A stretch of 64,000 bases of DNA from Luzula sylvatica (lineage: Eukaryota; Streptophyta; Magnoliopsida; Poales; Juncaceae), in contig OX326958.1 of NCBI GenBank assembly GCA_946800325.1, positions 64,956,366 to 65,020,365 on the forward strand, given 5' to 3'. The translations under genes and the position numbers were made by a program. Under the pieces are notes generated by a model. The model searched no databases and was not told the origin of the DNA. It worked only from the letters and a program-made list of their open reading frames with translations. Positions 1 through 12,155 of the stretch are shown one piece after another (position 1 is the stretch's first letter; every line of letters begins with the position of its first letter).

Positions 1-861
<861 letters not shown>

Positions 862-927
862 TTAGGGCCTGTTTTGCAAGCGGAATTAGTATAATGGAAT
901 TGGATTACGAGGTGGAGGAGCAAAAAG

Positions 928-2022
928 TGTAGGGGAATATCCTCGACCTCGGGCTCGCGCAGCGGATATGTAGGCCCGGTTCGATTCCCCGATTCCCGAG
1001 ATCACGCCACGACTTCGAGGGTACGATGCTAATAGAAGGACAGATTCATACCAGTGCCAAATTGATGGCACACGAAGGGTTGATCGCCGCCTTCTATTTC
1101 CTTCGGTGTCACGTTGGTGACTAGCCCGTACGTCCCATACCGCACGTCTCTCACCGTTTCGACACGCCTCGGGTTGTCTTCGTGCGTTCCATGCCCGCAT
1201 GATTCCACAGCCCGTTACTCGATTACTTCTCCGGTTTGATCACAACGAAGAGCCACATGTGTCGCTCCTCTACCCGTATCCACCGTGAGTCGTAGCACCT
1301 CGGTCGCGGATGCACCTGCCTAGACGATGCACCGGCGAACTTGCATGATTGCGTTTCGATTCTCTAGACGGAGAAAACTCTTTTCTCCTTCTCTCTCAAT
1401 CTCTTCGCACTCTTTCATCAAGTGATTAGAGTCTCTTAATTTCTGGATTAATTCTAAATTAACTCCATTAATTTTCTGGTTGAACTAATCTAATTATTCA
1501 ACTGGTTGGACTGATGAGAGAGAGAGAGAAACATCCTATATATACTCCATAGGATAAGGATGGGCCAAAAGGTATGTATATCTTCTATACACCTTTTCAA
1601 ACAGAAAACTGCATACACCCTTTCAGTAATCTGTCAGAACGAAAATATTAAATCGTTCCAACCGACTTTGAACATTACAAAAGTTGTAGATAATCTAATT
1701 ATCTTTCCAACCCAATTTGGCCCAGCCCAATTGGAGTTCGGACCCGAAAGTTACGGCCGTTTTACTGACTGTATGTCAAACTGTCGCACCCTTTCGGTAT
1801 TTCATTAGAACGATACTGATACTTCGCTCAAATGAAATATATTACAACATGAAAGTTCTAGATAATTTCATTATATAACTAACCCAATTTGAACCATTCA
1901 AATCGGAGTTGCCTACTGAAAGTTATACCAGTTTTACTAATCTGTTTCGTATGCCCACGAACGCGTACGTTCGTTTGTCCTACGTACCATTTTAGCGATG
2001 ATCCAAAACTGTATTTCCTTCA
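928..2022 (-). mobile_element. Solo LTR, copia family A/B/C (C-type)
   Basis: This 1,095-bp LTR starts TGTAGGGGAATATCC and ends CTGTATTTCCTTCA, flanked by the 5-bp duplication AAAAG (923-927 and 2023-2027). No internal sequence is present, so it is a solo LTR left by LTR-LTR recombination. It is nearly identical to the LTR at 57974-59069. The orientation comes from the complete elements A and B, whose PBS and PPT put transcription on the minus strand for LTRs read this way. It sits just inside the Harbinger left end, so it inserted after that transposon. Confidence 0.93.
1535..1544 (-). promoter_or_regulatory. LTR TATA box
   Basis: Minus-strand TATATATAGG followed by a GAGAGA-type tract. The same arrangement occurs in every LTR of this family, so this is the likely U3 promoter. 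Confidence 0.6.
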
Positions 2023-2417
2023 AAAAGTTCTGGAATTAGTAATTCCACAGTTTGTTTGGATGTCTAAATTATAAGATGCTGGAAAGTATAATTCTTTGTT
2101 TGGTTGTTTGAAAAACTCTGGAATTTTGTTGTTGTAATATTAAAGTAGTTAAAGTTGTTATGAATATAATTATAGTTGTTTTGTAAAAAAAATTCACTAT
2201 AATTGTATATTAAATATCAACAATAAAAATTGCACATTATATGTCAACATAAGAAATCACACAACATAGTCCAAAAACAAATAAAATTAAAATTTCAAAT
2301 ATAATTAAACTTCCAAATACTAGTTGTAGGTAAACTCAAAATATAAAATAAATTTGGAACAAAATAAATTGTCCAAAATTAAGATACAAATACTTTTCAA
2401 AACATAATCCATCTAAT
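2023..2417. other. Harbinger subterminal and 3' flank
   Basis: AT-rich sequence with several GGAATT and TTTGTTTGG motifs, typical of Harbinger subterminal DNA. It lies between the solo LTR and the 3' end of the transposase remnant. No gene is seen. Confidence 0.5.
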
Positions 2418-2905
2418 CTATATCCTAGCCCACATCTCGGTCATGATTTGCTCTCGAATTTGAACCCACTCCCTGACATCATTTCTAGTTCGAGATCCAC
2501 TCCTCCTATGTCCTTGCGAAGGACGCATAGCCACATGTTCTTCGGTTGGTACGAATTCATCTAGTTCGCCGGCAATAATGTAGTTGTGAAGTATAGAACA
2601 TGCAATAACTATATCGGCTTGAGTAGATCTAGGAAAGAAAGGCGGACCCGTAAGAATTTTGAATCGGTTTTTTAACGCACCAAACGCTCGCTCAATTGTT
2701 GTGCGCAAAGATGAGTGTCCGAGGTTAAAAAGCTCTTTATCAGTTGTCGGAGGATAACTAGAAAATTCTTTCAAATGGTATCGAACACCACGAAAAGGAG
2801 AGATGAATCCATGTTGTGTGGAATATCCCGCATCGGCTAAATAATACTTGCCCTGAGGAATACATTTTGTGAAATTAGAAAGATGTGCTAAAGTTGGACA
2901 TTTAG
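2418..2905 (-). pseudogene. PIF/Harbinger transposase, C-terminal DDE fragment
   Basis: This fragment would catalyse transposon excision and integration if complete. Reading the minus strand from about 2905, it contains GKYYLADAGYS with the second catalytic Asp, then FISPFRGVRYHLKEF, then LRTTIERAFGALKNRF carrying the catalytic Glu, then IACSILHNYI, and it ends REQIMTEMWARI. These are hallmarks of the DDE_Tnp_4/Harbinger nuclease and of its domesticated relatives such as ALP1. The frame is open upstream of the first Met (2774) to about 2905, where unrelated sequence begins. The N-terminal half with the first catalytic Asp is therefore missing. About 160 residues remain of a protein usually near 400. 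It is a broken copy inside the Harbinger element rather than a domesticated gene. Confidence 0.88.
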
Positions 2906-3020
2906 TGACTTGTCAAATTGACAGTAAACCAAATTTTATCGTGAACTAAATTAGGTGAGATTGACCAAATTCAACTCAATTGACAGTACCACTATCATAT
3001 CATTCAACTCAATTCACAGT
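2906..3020. other. Unassigned spacer between transposase and gypsy LTR
   Basis: Contains two copies of ATTCAACTCAATT(G/C)ACAGT about 50 bp apart. It is not recognised as either neighbouring element. Confidence 0.4.
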
Positions 3021-4722
3021 TGTAATAAATATCAAAAATAGGGTTTTGATATTTGTAGAATATTAGTCCTAAAACCTCAGAAAATAAGACCCATGTTAAA
3101 TATAACCCTTCCCACAATCAAAACCGACTCCTTATGCGACAAACTCGTTAAAAGGGTATAATCGTAATTTCATCTTTTGGGTTATTTAAATAAATATATT
3201 ATAGGGTCTTATTTGCAAAAGGAGCAAACCATTAATAATACAAATAAGTAGTGTTTGCAAATAAACCCCCATGTAGTTGTAAAACCAAGGACTTATAATT
3301 TTGAGAGTATTGTGGGTATGTATGAAATGTTCCCATCCACCTCATCATCCACTATGTCTTAGTCGGCCAACATGTTATCTCTCTCCATCCATTGATACAA
3401 CCACAAAACATTCATGAAACCCTAGGAGAAAAAGAGAGAAAAATAGGAAAAAGGAAGGAAAAGAGGAGATTTCGCAAAACGAAAAGTGCCATCATCTTCA
3501 GGAGGTTAAGTTGTGCGAGTTGGCGAGATCAAAAGAAGGATTTCATCCACGTTTCGAGTTGCTCCGTTTTCTGCGTCGTTTTAATTTATCTCTTATTTGT
3601 CGAGTTTCTTTCCATTAAGTGAGTGCTACTTTCACTTCTCTCATATGAAGAATCCAATTACGAGCGTTTCGAGACCTTACATAATAGTCTAGGGTTCTCG
3701 CTTTAAAAATCGTATTTTGCTTTAAAAACCGTGTTACCTCAACAAAATATATATTATGTAGATTTGATCATATATATGTATGTAGAATTTGAGTTTGATA
3801 AACCGTAAGCCGGGCTTACGGTTTTGAAAGAGGGTCCTATGTGTACATACGCGGCTCCTCCGGTATGTTTTAGTTTGATAGGTGTAGTGTCGCGTGACCC
3901 CGTGGCGCTCTATGGAGGGAATTGCGTAGCAAACTTGATGTAGTGCAAAGTCCCGACCCATGAGGGGTCTGGCTGTGGCGCATGGATATCCGTCGTCAGC
4001 TCATTTTTGTAGGGAATTCGCGATTCCCGAGCTTTATGTTATGTTCCAGCCCGTTTGTGACTCGCTATGCACTCGGGGTTGGCACTTCAGTCGAGTGTTA
4101 TTTGCGCCCTCACCCCGGTTAAAATCATTAGTAGTATGTATATGATTATATATGAAGGTAAGTGATTTTGATTTCGAAAAACCCGGGGCAAGTATTTTAG
4201 AAATATTTATATACATATATGATTTATGATTTGATTATTTTCGAGCGAGATTTTTGGCTAGCCATGTATAAGGTCGATCTTAATAAGCTAGGCTCAAAAC
4301 TCACTCACTTAGTCACTTCCGTGACTAACCGTTTTATTTGAATGTTTTGAGTCTAGGTATGGTGGACAGATTTTCCGGGGCAGCGGGTATCTAGAGTGTG
4401 AGTGCGACGGTTTCGTTTTCATCGCGGAACCTCCATCTTGTGTATATTAGTTTATTTCCTTTTCTGGCCAACGAGCCTTTTGTTGCTGCGACTTATTTAG
4501 TTTGTGTTTGTTTAAGTCGCGTTTGTGTTTATAAGTTTCCGCTAGGTTTCTTTAGGTTATTTGTATATGTTATGGTGATGCATGTATATATCTGCGTGTG
4601 TCGTTGTTTTCGAGTTGTGGTATTTATGTTTTTGTGAATTTATCATATAAGAGCCTGTGGTATACGAGTTGTATACTGGCGGGTTGCCGCACCCTTTTCC
4701 ATTTTATTTTTGGGGTGTGACA
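3021..4722 (+). repeat. 5' LTR of gypsy element G1
   Basis: This 1,702-bp LTR begins TGTAATAAATATC and ends GGGGTGTGACA. Both ends are fixed by the inverted copy at 12156-14107, which begins TGTCACACCCC and ends ATATTTATTACA. A primer binding site lies 7 bp downstream. Confidence 0.9.
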
Positions 4723-4729
4723 GCTTGTG

Positions 4730-4741
4730 TGGTATCAGAGC
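4730..4741 (+). other. Primer binding site, initiator-Met tRNA
   Basis: TGGTATCAGAGC, the standard complement of the plant initiator tRNA-Met 3' end, lies 7 bp after the LTR. Confidence 0.92.
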
Positions 4742-4872
4742 AAAACATCGAAAATAACCATAACATTCGTCGTGAGAGTTGGGGTTTCGAGTCTTCTTAG
4801 TTGTGTCTATCTCGAGTTAAATTCTATTTTTCCAGAAACTCAATTCTGATGTGTATTGTGTCGCAGGATAGA

Positions 4873-6942
4873 ATGTTTCTGCGTAGGGACCGTAGGCGTG
4901 TCCATGGGAGTGGCCATGATGAGCCACCGCAGCAACACCACTCTAGGAGACGCCATGTCTTTCCATCTCCCTCTCCGATTCGGAATAATCACCCTTCGGT
5001 GACTTCACGATTGCAAACCCAAACGTCCGCACGTACCGTTGGTCGTCCTTTTCAGCCTCCACCTTTTGAAGACATAGAAGCAGCTAGAGTAGAGGGTGAG
5101 CATCGTGTTGGGGATCAGGATCGAGTGATTCCTCAAGGAAATGGTGGAGGGCACACGCCCGAAGTACCTTATGGTGCACCCCCACCACCACCCCCACCAC
5201 CCCCACCACTTGATGCGAAGAGGTTCATCGAGAACCTAGTTGAGCTTGTATCGGGTCAAACACGCCAACCGAGGCAGGAAGCAGAAGTCACTCTCATCAG
5301 CCATATTTGTAATTTCCTGAAAATGGAGCCGAGAACATTTTCGGGTGCACAGGATGCAGTGGCTGCGGATAATTGGCTATTGGAGACTACATGGAACCTC
5401 GAAAGGGCACAAGTGCCCGAGCGATATTGGGTTGAGGTCGCCGTTACGAGACTCCGTGGTGAAGCTTTGCATTGGTGGGAGCTACAACGCCAATCTTATG
5501 ATGGAGGTGATAGAATACCCTGGGATTGGTTCGAGAATTCGTTCGATGAGTTCTTTGTTCCAATGGCGTCGATTCGTGATTTTGAGGATCAGTTTCGGGA
5601 ATTAAAGCAAGGGACACGTTCGGTCGATGCTTTTATTGCAGATTATAACCGGCTTTCACGATATGCGACATCGTGGGTGCCTAATGAGGAGAGGTTGGTT
5701 AGCGAGTTTGTGCATCGTTTACATCTGGAGATAAAACGAGATGTTGATATTTTTGGGAGGCGATATACCTTCGCGCAAGTTTGCGATGCGGCTCGTCACT
5801 ATGAGAGGAATTTGTGTGAGCGTGGGACTAGTGTAAGGTTTCATGGAGATGTTCAAACGGGGAGTTCGCGACCTAGTCCAGCGCACAAATCCAGCCCGCC
5901 AAGAAAGCGTTCGCGTAACGAAAGGAGGTTTTATCCGAATCAAGGGATGGGGAAATCCCAACAAAACCGATCCAAACAAATTCGGAGATGCAACCATTGC
6001 GGGTTTGAGCATGGGGGAAAGGAGTGTTGGAGGATGAGTGGTCTTTGTTTCAATTGTGGAAAACCTGGACATTTCGCTAAGGAATGTCCTCATCCGCGGA
6101 GAGCTAATGTTGCACTACCTCGAGCAGCAGAGCAAACACCGCAAGGAGTTAGGCGCGGTAATGCGAGAATGTTCGCAGCGGTATCACCATCAGGAGTGGT
6201 CGGGGCAGAGACGAGTGCGCCAATGTCCAATCCAGTGACAGGTATATTTCTGATTTCTGGAGCACCAGCTTTTATTTTGTTTGATTCGGGTGCGAGTCAT
6301 TCGTTTGTGGCTCGTGATCTTGTTATTTCTCAAAAGTGGGATTGTACCCCGAGTGTCACACCATTAGTAGTTAGTACGCCCTTGGGTATGAGTGTAAGTG
6401 TTAATGAACGTTGCGAGGGCAAGATAGTGGTAATCGGTGAGCGTGAGTTTCCCGTTGATTTGAGTGTCCTCGAGATGCTCGACTTTGATGTTATTTTGGG
6501 AATGGATTGGTTATCCCGTCACGGAGCGATGATTGTGTGCCATGAGTCCTGGATTTATTTTGATTTGGAGGATGGATCCCGTATTAGTGTAAGGGCCAAA
6601 CGACTCGGTCGGGAAGGACCGATTATTTCTGCGATTACCTCGCATAGAGTGATGGCTAATGATTGTGTTGCTTTTCTTGCGAGTGCACAATCTAATGAGG
6701 GGTATGTACAATTAGAAGATATACATATTGTACGTGAGTTTGTACGGTTTTTTCCGGATGAGTTGCCGGGATTGCCACCAGAGCGAAAGGTTGATTTTGC
6801 GATACAGTTAGTGGCTGGAGCTGGATCGATTTCAAAGACTCCATATCGCATGGCGCCGACTGAATGGAAGGAGTTAAAAATTCAGCTTCAAGAGTTAAAA
6901 ATTCTAATGAATCTCTTTCAAATATCTCGCCAAAAAATGTGA
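4873..6942 (+). pseudogene. Ty3/gypsy gag-protease-(RT) polyprotein, truncated
   Basis: Gag would form the virus-like particle and protease would mature it. I chose the Met at 4873 (MFLRRDRRR) because the related copy at 12132 keeps this Met and the following residues but is frameshifted just upstream. The first 120 residues are Arg/His/Pro-rich with a ten-proline run. A retrotransposon gag domain follows (LHWWELQRQSYDGG, DQFRELKQGTRSVDAFI). Next comes a zinc knuckle of CX2CX4HX4C form near residue 392 (CFNCGKPGHFAKEC) and a retropepsin DSGASHSFV near residue 471. The linker PDELPGLPPERKVDF and PYRMAPTE lead into RT. The frame then runs into foreign sequence at about 6908 and stops at 6942. 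RT, RNase H and integrase are absent, so the copy is defective. Confidence 0.9.
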
Positions 6943-7379
6943 CAGGTATATTTTTCTTTATTTATTATATTTATCATTGTTTCATTAATTTGATGTTAGA
7001 ATTATTTTTGTATATATAAACTTACTTTATTTTATACAATATTTTTTGCTTGAATTTTTTTTTCGATAGAAGAATTCATTTTTTTTTTCAATCGATTTTT
7101 ATGCTTGAATCTTCTTTTTCCAGTGAAAGATTTCATATTATTTTTGTAAGAATTGCAAATTATACATTCCTTCTCATATTTACTTAACAAATTATTTCTC
7201 ATAGCAACAAGTACCTTCAATAGACGAAATTTTTTTTAATCGGTGGAGAAATTCAAGGAATATTAATTCAACCAATTTGATTATTTTGTATTTTGATGAG
7301 TCCTTAATTTTATAATTTATTTTATTCTAAGTATTTTTATAACAATAATTTAGTACAAATATGCTATTTTTATAAATAT
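6943..7379. other. AT-rich DNA, probable Harbinger interior
   Basis: AT-rich sequence with T-runs between the gypsy breakpoint and the Harbinger-like end at 7539. No gene is recognised. Confidence 0.4.
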
Positions 7380-7539
7380 AGAATTTTTATATTTGTGTTG
7401 AAACAGTATGCCATGGAATAAATAATTATACCGACCAAACATGGTAATAGAGTATGCCAAGGAATAGTATACCTTGGCATGCGATTCCATGGCTCACTCT
7501 ATGCCAGAGCATTCTCCAAAACACGAACCAAACGGCCCC
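7380..7539. mobile_element. Right end of a second Harbinger-like element
   Basis: Ends CCAAACGGCCCC followed by TAA. Inverted, this reads GGGGCCGTTTGGTTCG, a typical Harbinger-type terminus with a possible TWA target site. Subterminal motifs (CCATGG, TGCCAAGG) precede it. No matching left end was found, so it is a remnant inside the larger Harbinger. It could alternatively be the source of the transposase fragment. Confidence 0.5.
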
Positions 7540-7880
7540 TAAAAGAGAAATGAGGCGATTGAAGAAACAAGTCCTGAGAAGCTAGAGAAGGCACCCACAT
7601 AAACGATAAAGAAAGCTGGACATAAGGTTTTTGTGAGAAAATTAGAGATTGGAGAGAGGAGAGAGAAAGCATGTGTGGGTATTATTAGCGTCAATAAGTT
7701 TTGCGGGAAATTTCGGCTCCAGCTTTTCTACGAGCGGCAAAATAGAAAATCTCAATAGAAAGAAAAGGTGGAGCATCTCCTAATTCTTTCATTAACATGT
7801 CAACTAAACAAGGAATATCAATTGAATGGAATTAGAAAAATCCGTTCGTCTCAAAATTCCATGTGCCAAACAGGCCCTTA

Positions 7881-9128
7881 ATGAATTAATGAATATTATT
7901 TATAATTATATATTTTTATATGGATGAAAAATGAATAGAGAAGTAATTGGATTGGGAAAAAGACGAAAAATACTATTGGGATATACAAATCCGGATCTCA
8001 AAAAGAACACCAAATTACAGTCATCAGCGGGTCACATGCAGAAATGCTCCTTATTAAGAATCTTGAAAAATTCATATCACACTATCGCATATTTGCACAG
8101 TGTTCAAATATAACTATCACACTCACCCATTTGCACAGTGTTCAATTCTAGCTAGTTGCATAATTACACAAGAAGTAAAAACTAACTAAAGAGGAGGATA
8201 TAATCGCACTGAACTTCATAAATATTATGAAATCCAGAATTATGTTTAGGAAATTATTTTTCATTCGTCTTCTAATATTTGACATTTTTAACAAATACAT
8301 TCTATAAAGAAGAAAAAGACCAATTAAATTGTCGCACTTCTTTAATTATTTCTCCTTTCCAAATCCCTAATGATCAGAAGTTCCTTAAGAAGGGCATGAA
8401 AGGAAATAAGCAATCGAGTTTAGTAATGATTAATGTCACAGGGAAGGTCACACAAGATCAAAGAGTTGGAAAAAAAAAATCATTCCTTAGTGGTTTTCTT
8501 CCCTTGAATGCCACGTTCACATGTATTCACATCATCTCATATCCAATTAAAATGGACTCGGTTCACATACGTACCAAAACCACAATTATACATGCAAAAA
8601 TACAGTCCAGTTACGAAAAATTTCAACATTTTTCTTTGTATAAATGAAAATATATTGATGTACTATATTTTGGAACGATAATCATGATATTTTCAATTTT
8701 ATAGGGACAAGTATAGAAAATTTATTGATATTTTAAACAATTTAAACTTTTGAAAGAGTAAATATGAAATTTTCCTTATATAACAATTCTAATTGAACTC
8801 CTGATTCGTATAATTCCGTGCCTCAACACTTCCCAAAAATGGCTTTTCGGTTTCCTAATACATTATTTCCTAATAAATTCCATGTGATACACTATAAACT
8901 ATTATGTTAATATGGGCCAATATGAACCTACCAATGAGAAGAGGACACGTCATGAATATACAGACGTGGAAGATAATCACTAGCTGAATCTTTTATGAAC
9001 CAGTGCATCTTATACATTGTCCCTGATAAAAACATGTTATCTAGTCAAATTATTAGATTATTATTATTTAAGTTTTCTCTTTCTGTAAAAGAAAAAGAAA
9101 AAGAGAAGAGAGAGACTTTGAAGAGAAA
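7881..9128. other. Intergenic DNA upstream of the host gene
   Basis: About 1.2 kb of AT-rich DNA with no recognisable transposon domain. Short frames such as 8279-8647 resemble nothing I know. The part next to 9129 has an A/G-rich stretch (GAAAAAGAGAAGAGAGAG) that would fit a 5' UTR. The promoter cannot be pinned down by eye. Confidence 0.4.
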
Positions 9129-10145
9129 ATGAGGAAGGGAAGAGGAAAATACTCCATTGGATTTTTCTCCAATGGAAGCAAATCGATGGGGTCGAATATT
9201 AGTTTCTCCAGTTCGGATTTTGGTATGGTTTTTTCTAGTGATTTTACAATTTACATTGTTGATTCTTCTTTTCTTGATTTGAGATTGTGAAACTGAAATC
9301 TTGAATGATCTTCATTTGCTATGGTTGACTTTTCCCTTTCAATTTTTAGAAAGAATGTATAAATTCACTTGCAATATGAAACCTTTATTAATGCAGGATA
9401 TTTATGTTATAGACTTATAGGTTTGTATTGGATATTTTTCTGAATTTTGTAGGTTTTTTTAGCATTATATTGGATATTTCTGTGTTTTGTAGTGAATATC
9501 CATGAAATTTCCAATTTTGTTATATATTAATGTAAATTTTAGTGTATTTAATGCATCAATTTGCATAATTTCTCCCAATTTGTTCATACTACATTTTGTC
9601 CCTTCCTCTAAACCTTTCGCTTTTATTGTTTCGATAAACAGGTAGTAGGGATGAGAGCTTCTACGACTCGAAAGCATGCTTTGATTCTGATTGCGACGAA
9701 GAATTCTATAGCATAAAAGGAGGTATAAGAACAAAACAAAAAAAAAACTTTATCTTATACAATATTTCCAAATATCTTGCTTAACTTTTCCTCATGTTCT
9801 CTATTTGTTTACTTTTTTAAAGACTTTACTCCTTCAAGGACCAGCACGCCAAACAATCAAATCGCGACACCAACTGCACATAGACTAAGCAAATCATTTT
9901 CGATTGGCCCGATCATTCCAATTATAGAAAAAGAAATCAGATCTTTCCCTGACGAGAAGAAGCCGAGATTGGCTGACCTCCTGAAAGCAGAACAAGAAAG
10001 CATCGAACAAGAGAAAATGATGAAAAATTCCAACAGTTTCAAAACCGAGAAATCATCGATCAGGAGAAGAAAAGGTTTCAGGATCGTGCGTTGTTGCATA
10101 CCGGGTTTAGGGTTTAATTTTGTTTCTAAGGAGCATAAAGAGTAA
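9129..10145 (+). CDS. Probable host gene, At3g27210-like protein of unknown function
   Basis: Three exons can be joined: 9129-9222, 9642-9722 and 9823-10145. The introns begin GT and end AG and the phase is kept across both junctions, giving about 165 residues ending in TAA. The middle is the most telling: an acidic ESFYDSKACFDSDCDEEFYS block followed, across the second intron, by KGDFTPSRTSTPNN. From memory this matches a small plant family represented by the uncharacterised Arabidopsis protein At3g27210, which has a DSDCDDDF-like acidic block followed by FTPSRGxTP. A C-terminal basic stretch (IRRRKGFRIVRCCIPG) is also reminiscent of that family. No signal peptide, membrane span or catalytic motif is seen, and the function is unknown. 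The protein is shorter than relatives I recall, mainly at the N-terminus, so exon 1 may be incomplete. It is the only credible non-transposon gene in the window. Confidence 0.68.
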
Positions 10146-10643
10146 AAGAAGCGTACCGATACCGAGACCTAAGAATCGGTACCGCTAGTGCAAATCATTA
10201 ATTTTTGGCACTTTTATGGCTTGAATAGAAGAAAAAAAAGAGAGTAAAATAGATAATGTTGGTGTATAAAAATATGATGTGAGGTTATTTCTCTGTCTTG
10301 TGGAAATATTTGAAGTGTAAATGTTGAATTCTTTTTGTATTATTATCAAGTAAGATAATCTAAAGGAGATTCTAAGTTTATGAGGGGACAGACTATTTTG
10401 TTAGGGAAATTTTGAACAGTAGACACGAAAAGTTTCATAATACCCAAAATAGACAACATATTTTGATAATTTGCAAAATAACACTCTCGACTTTTCAAAG
10501 ATTTAAAAATGCACGACATTTGAAACGTCGAGCGATTGATTCTGACATCTTTCTGCCATTTGTGTAAGATTTAATAAATCTCTCCACTTTTGAAAAGTCG
10601 AGAGATTGATTTTAATTCAAAATATGATATATTTCCCCAAAGT
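10146..10643. other. Downstream flank of the host gene
   Basis: Probable 3' UTR followed by AT-rich DNA. A short inverted motif, CTCGACTTTTCAAAG near 10487 and TTTTGAAAAGTCGAG near 10590, could form a stem. No coding region is recognised. Confidence 0.4.
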
Positions 10644-11033
10644 GTACATGCCGAATTCTCCATTATTTAGTTATTACGTTCAATTATATTGATAATTAAG
10701 ATATATAATTAAATATTCAGTAAAATTTATTCAAATTTATGAATTCGAACAATTATTAATTATATATTAAGTTAACAGCTAACATGTACTGGTTATCATT
10801 TTAATTAAATAGACGAATCGAAATTATCCAAATTTTACCATAACATCTCTATTTCCTAATTAGTATATTTAATTAAAATAATAACTAGTACATGTTGGCT
10901 GTTAACTTAATACATAATTAATAATTGTTCGAATTCATAAATTTGACTAAATTTTACTGAATATTTAATTATATATCTTAATTATCAATATAATTGAACG
11001 TAATAACTAAATAATGGAGAATTCGGCGGGTAC
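10644..11033. repeat. Large inverted repeat (167-bp arms, 56-bp loop)
   Basis: The left arm (10644-10810) and right arm (10867-11033) are near-perfect reverse complements, running from GTACATGCCGAATTC to GAATTCGGCGGGTAC. The loop is 10811-10866. A transcript would fold into a long, almost fully paired hairpin. The whole is AT-rich with no coding potential. It could be a foldback/MITE-type element or an inverted duplication of part of a larger repeat. Confidence 0.9.
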
Positions 11034-11117
11034 ATCTTGGAGTGGAATAATTTTTTTTATCTTTTTTCAAACGTGTCAGGATATTAATAAAAGAAAAAAA
11101 TTAAACCCCTCCAAAGT

Positions 11118-11328
11118 GTACACGCCGAATTCTCCATTATTTAGTTATTACGTTCAATTATATTGATAATTAAGATATATAATTAAATATTCAGTAAAAT
11201 TTATTCAAATTTATGAATTCGAACAATTATTAATTATGTATTAAGTTAACAGCTAACATGTACTGGTTATCATTTTAATTAAATAGACGAATCGAAATTA
11301 TCCAAATTTTACCATAACATCTCTATTT
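11118..11328. repeat. Direct third copy of the hairpin left arm and loop
   Basis: Repeats the left arm and most of the loop of the inverted repeat at 10644 in the same orientation, with only a few changes. It ends with a short tandem duplication of ACCATAACATCT near 11310-11340. About 85 bp of unrelated sequence separates it from the hairpin. Confidence 0.9.
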
Positions 11329-11691
11329 TACCATAACATCTGCTGACTTTGTTTTTGTCGGTGAAATGAGTCAGTGTCGACCCATTTGCGTCCATTCGTG
11401 TAAAGGGTCACGTCCTTGACCCGTTTGAAGTAAAAACTCGATTTCTCTCTCATGCTTCCATCAAATATCATCATATGATATATCAAATCGATCGGGAAAG
11501 CGAGGCGGATCCATCTACAGTCCAGGTTTTGCGAGATATTGTACTTTTCACCTGAAATTAATACAAAACACATATTAAAGTATTTAATCTCAATAAATTG
11601 GAATTATGAATATTTGGTATACTTTAAGCATATTTATGTGTTTAAATTCTATATTTGGCGCATGTAAAAAGTGATGAAAAATCCACTTATC
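11329..11691. other. Unassigned segment
   Basis: A minus-strand frame (11328-11573) has non-repetitive, protein-like composition (LDCRWIRLAFPIDLIYH) and an acceptor-like TTTCAG just upstream. I do not recognise it and see no further exons. It may be a fragment of a gene or transposon. Confidence 0.25.
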
Positions 11692-12155
11692 ATGTATATT
11701 AGTGTACTTCCATTTTAGGGCAGCGAGTCTTTTGTTGCTGCGACATATTGTTTACTTTTGTGTTTGTTTATGTCGAGTATGTGTTGAAATGCTTCCGCTA
11801 CGTTTCTTTGTGTTCGTTTGTATATGTTATGGTGATGCATGTGTATATATATGTGTGCATCGTTATTTTCGAATTGTGGAGTTTATGTTTTTGTGAAATT
11901 ATCATATAAGAGCATGTGGTATACGAGTTGTATACTGGCGGGTTGTCGTACCCCGTCCTTTATATTTTTGGGGTGTGACAGCTTTTGTGGTATCAGAGAA
12001 AAACATCGAAAACAACCATAACATTCGTCGTGAGAGTTGGGGTTTCGAGTCTTCTTAGTTGTATCTATCTCGAGTTATATTCTATTTTCCATAATTGAGA
12101 TTCTGATGTGTATTATGTGTCGCAGGATAGAATGTTGCCGAGGCAAGACCGTAGG
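11692..12155 (+). mobile_element. Gypsy G2 fragment: LTR 3' part, PBS, leader
   Basis: Homologous to G1 from about 4440 onward. The LTR tail ends GGGGTGTGACA at 11980, a mutated primer site (TGGTATCAGAGA) lies at 11988-11999, and the leader runs into the first gag codons. It is cut at 12156 by an inverted LTR of the same family. Confidence 0.85.

Larger units (their letters stand above)
3021..6908 (+). mobile_element. Ty3/gypsy element G1, 3'-truncated
   Basis: Starts with a complete 5' LTR (3021-4722), followed by a tRNA-iMet primer site, leader, gag, protease and the first residues of RT. It then stops abruptly at about 6908, where unrelated AT-rich DNA begins. No 3' LTR follows. The inverted LTR at 12156-14107 and the fragment at 11692 belong to the same family and confirm the LTR limits. 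The associated chromodomain-like tail at 14149 suggests the chromovirus branch. Confidence 0.85.
865..7877 (-). mobile_element. PIF/Harbinger DNA transposon, nested and inactive
   Basis: The left end reads GGGCCTGTTTTGCAAG and the right end reads, inverted, GGGCCTGTTTGGCACATGG. The flanks are the trinucleotide TTA at 862-864 and 7878-7880, the target duplication typical of PIF/Harbinger. A transposase remnant on the minus strand (2418-2905) fits this superfamily. The element holds a solo copia LTR, a truncated gypsy element and the end of another Harbinger-like element. No intact transposase or Myb-like ORF1 is visible, so it cannot move on its own. Confidence 0.85.
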
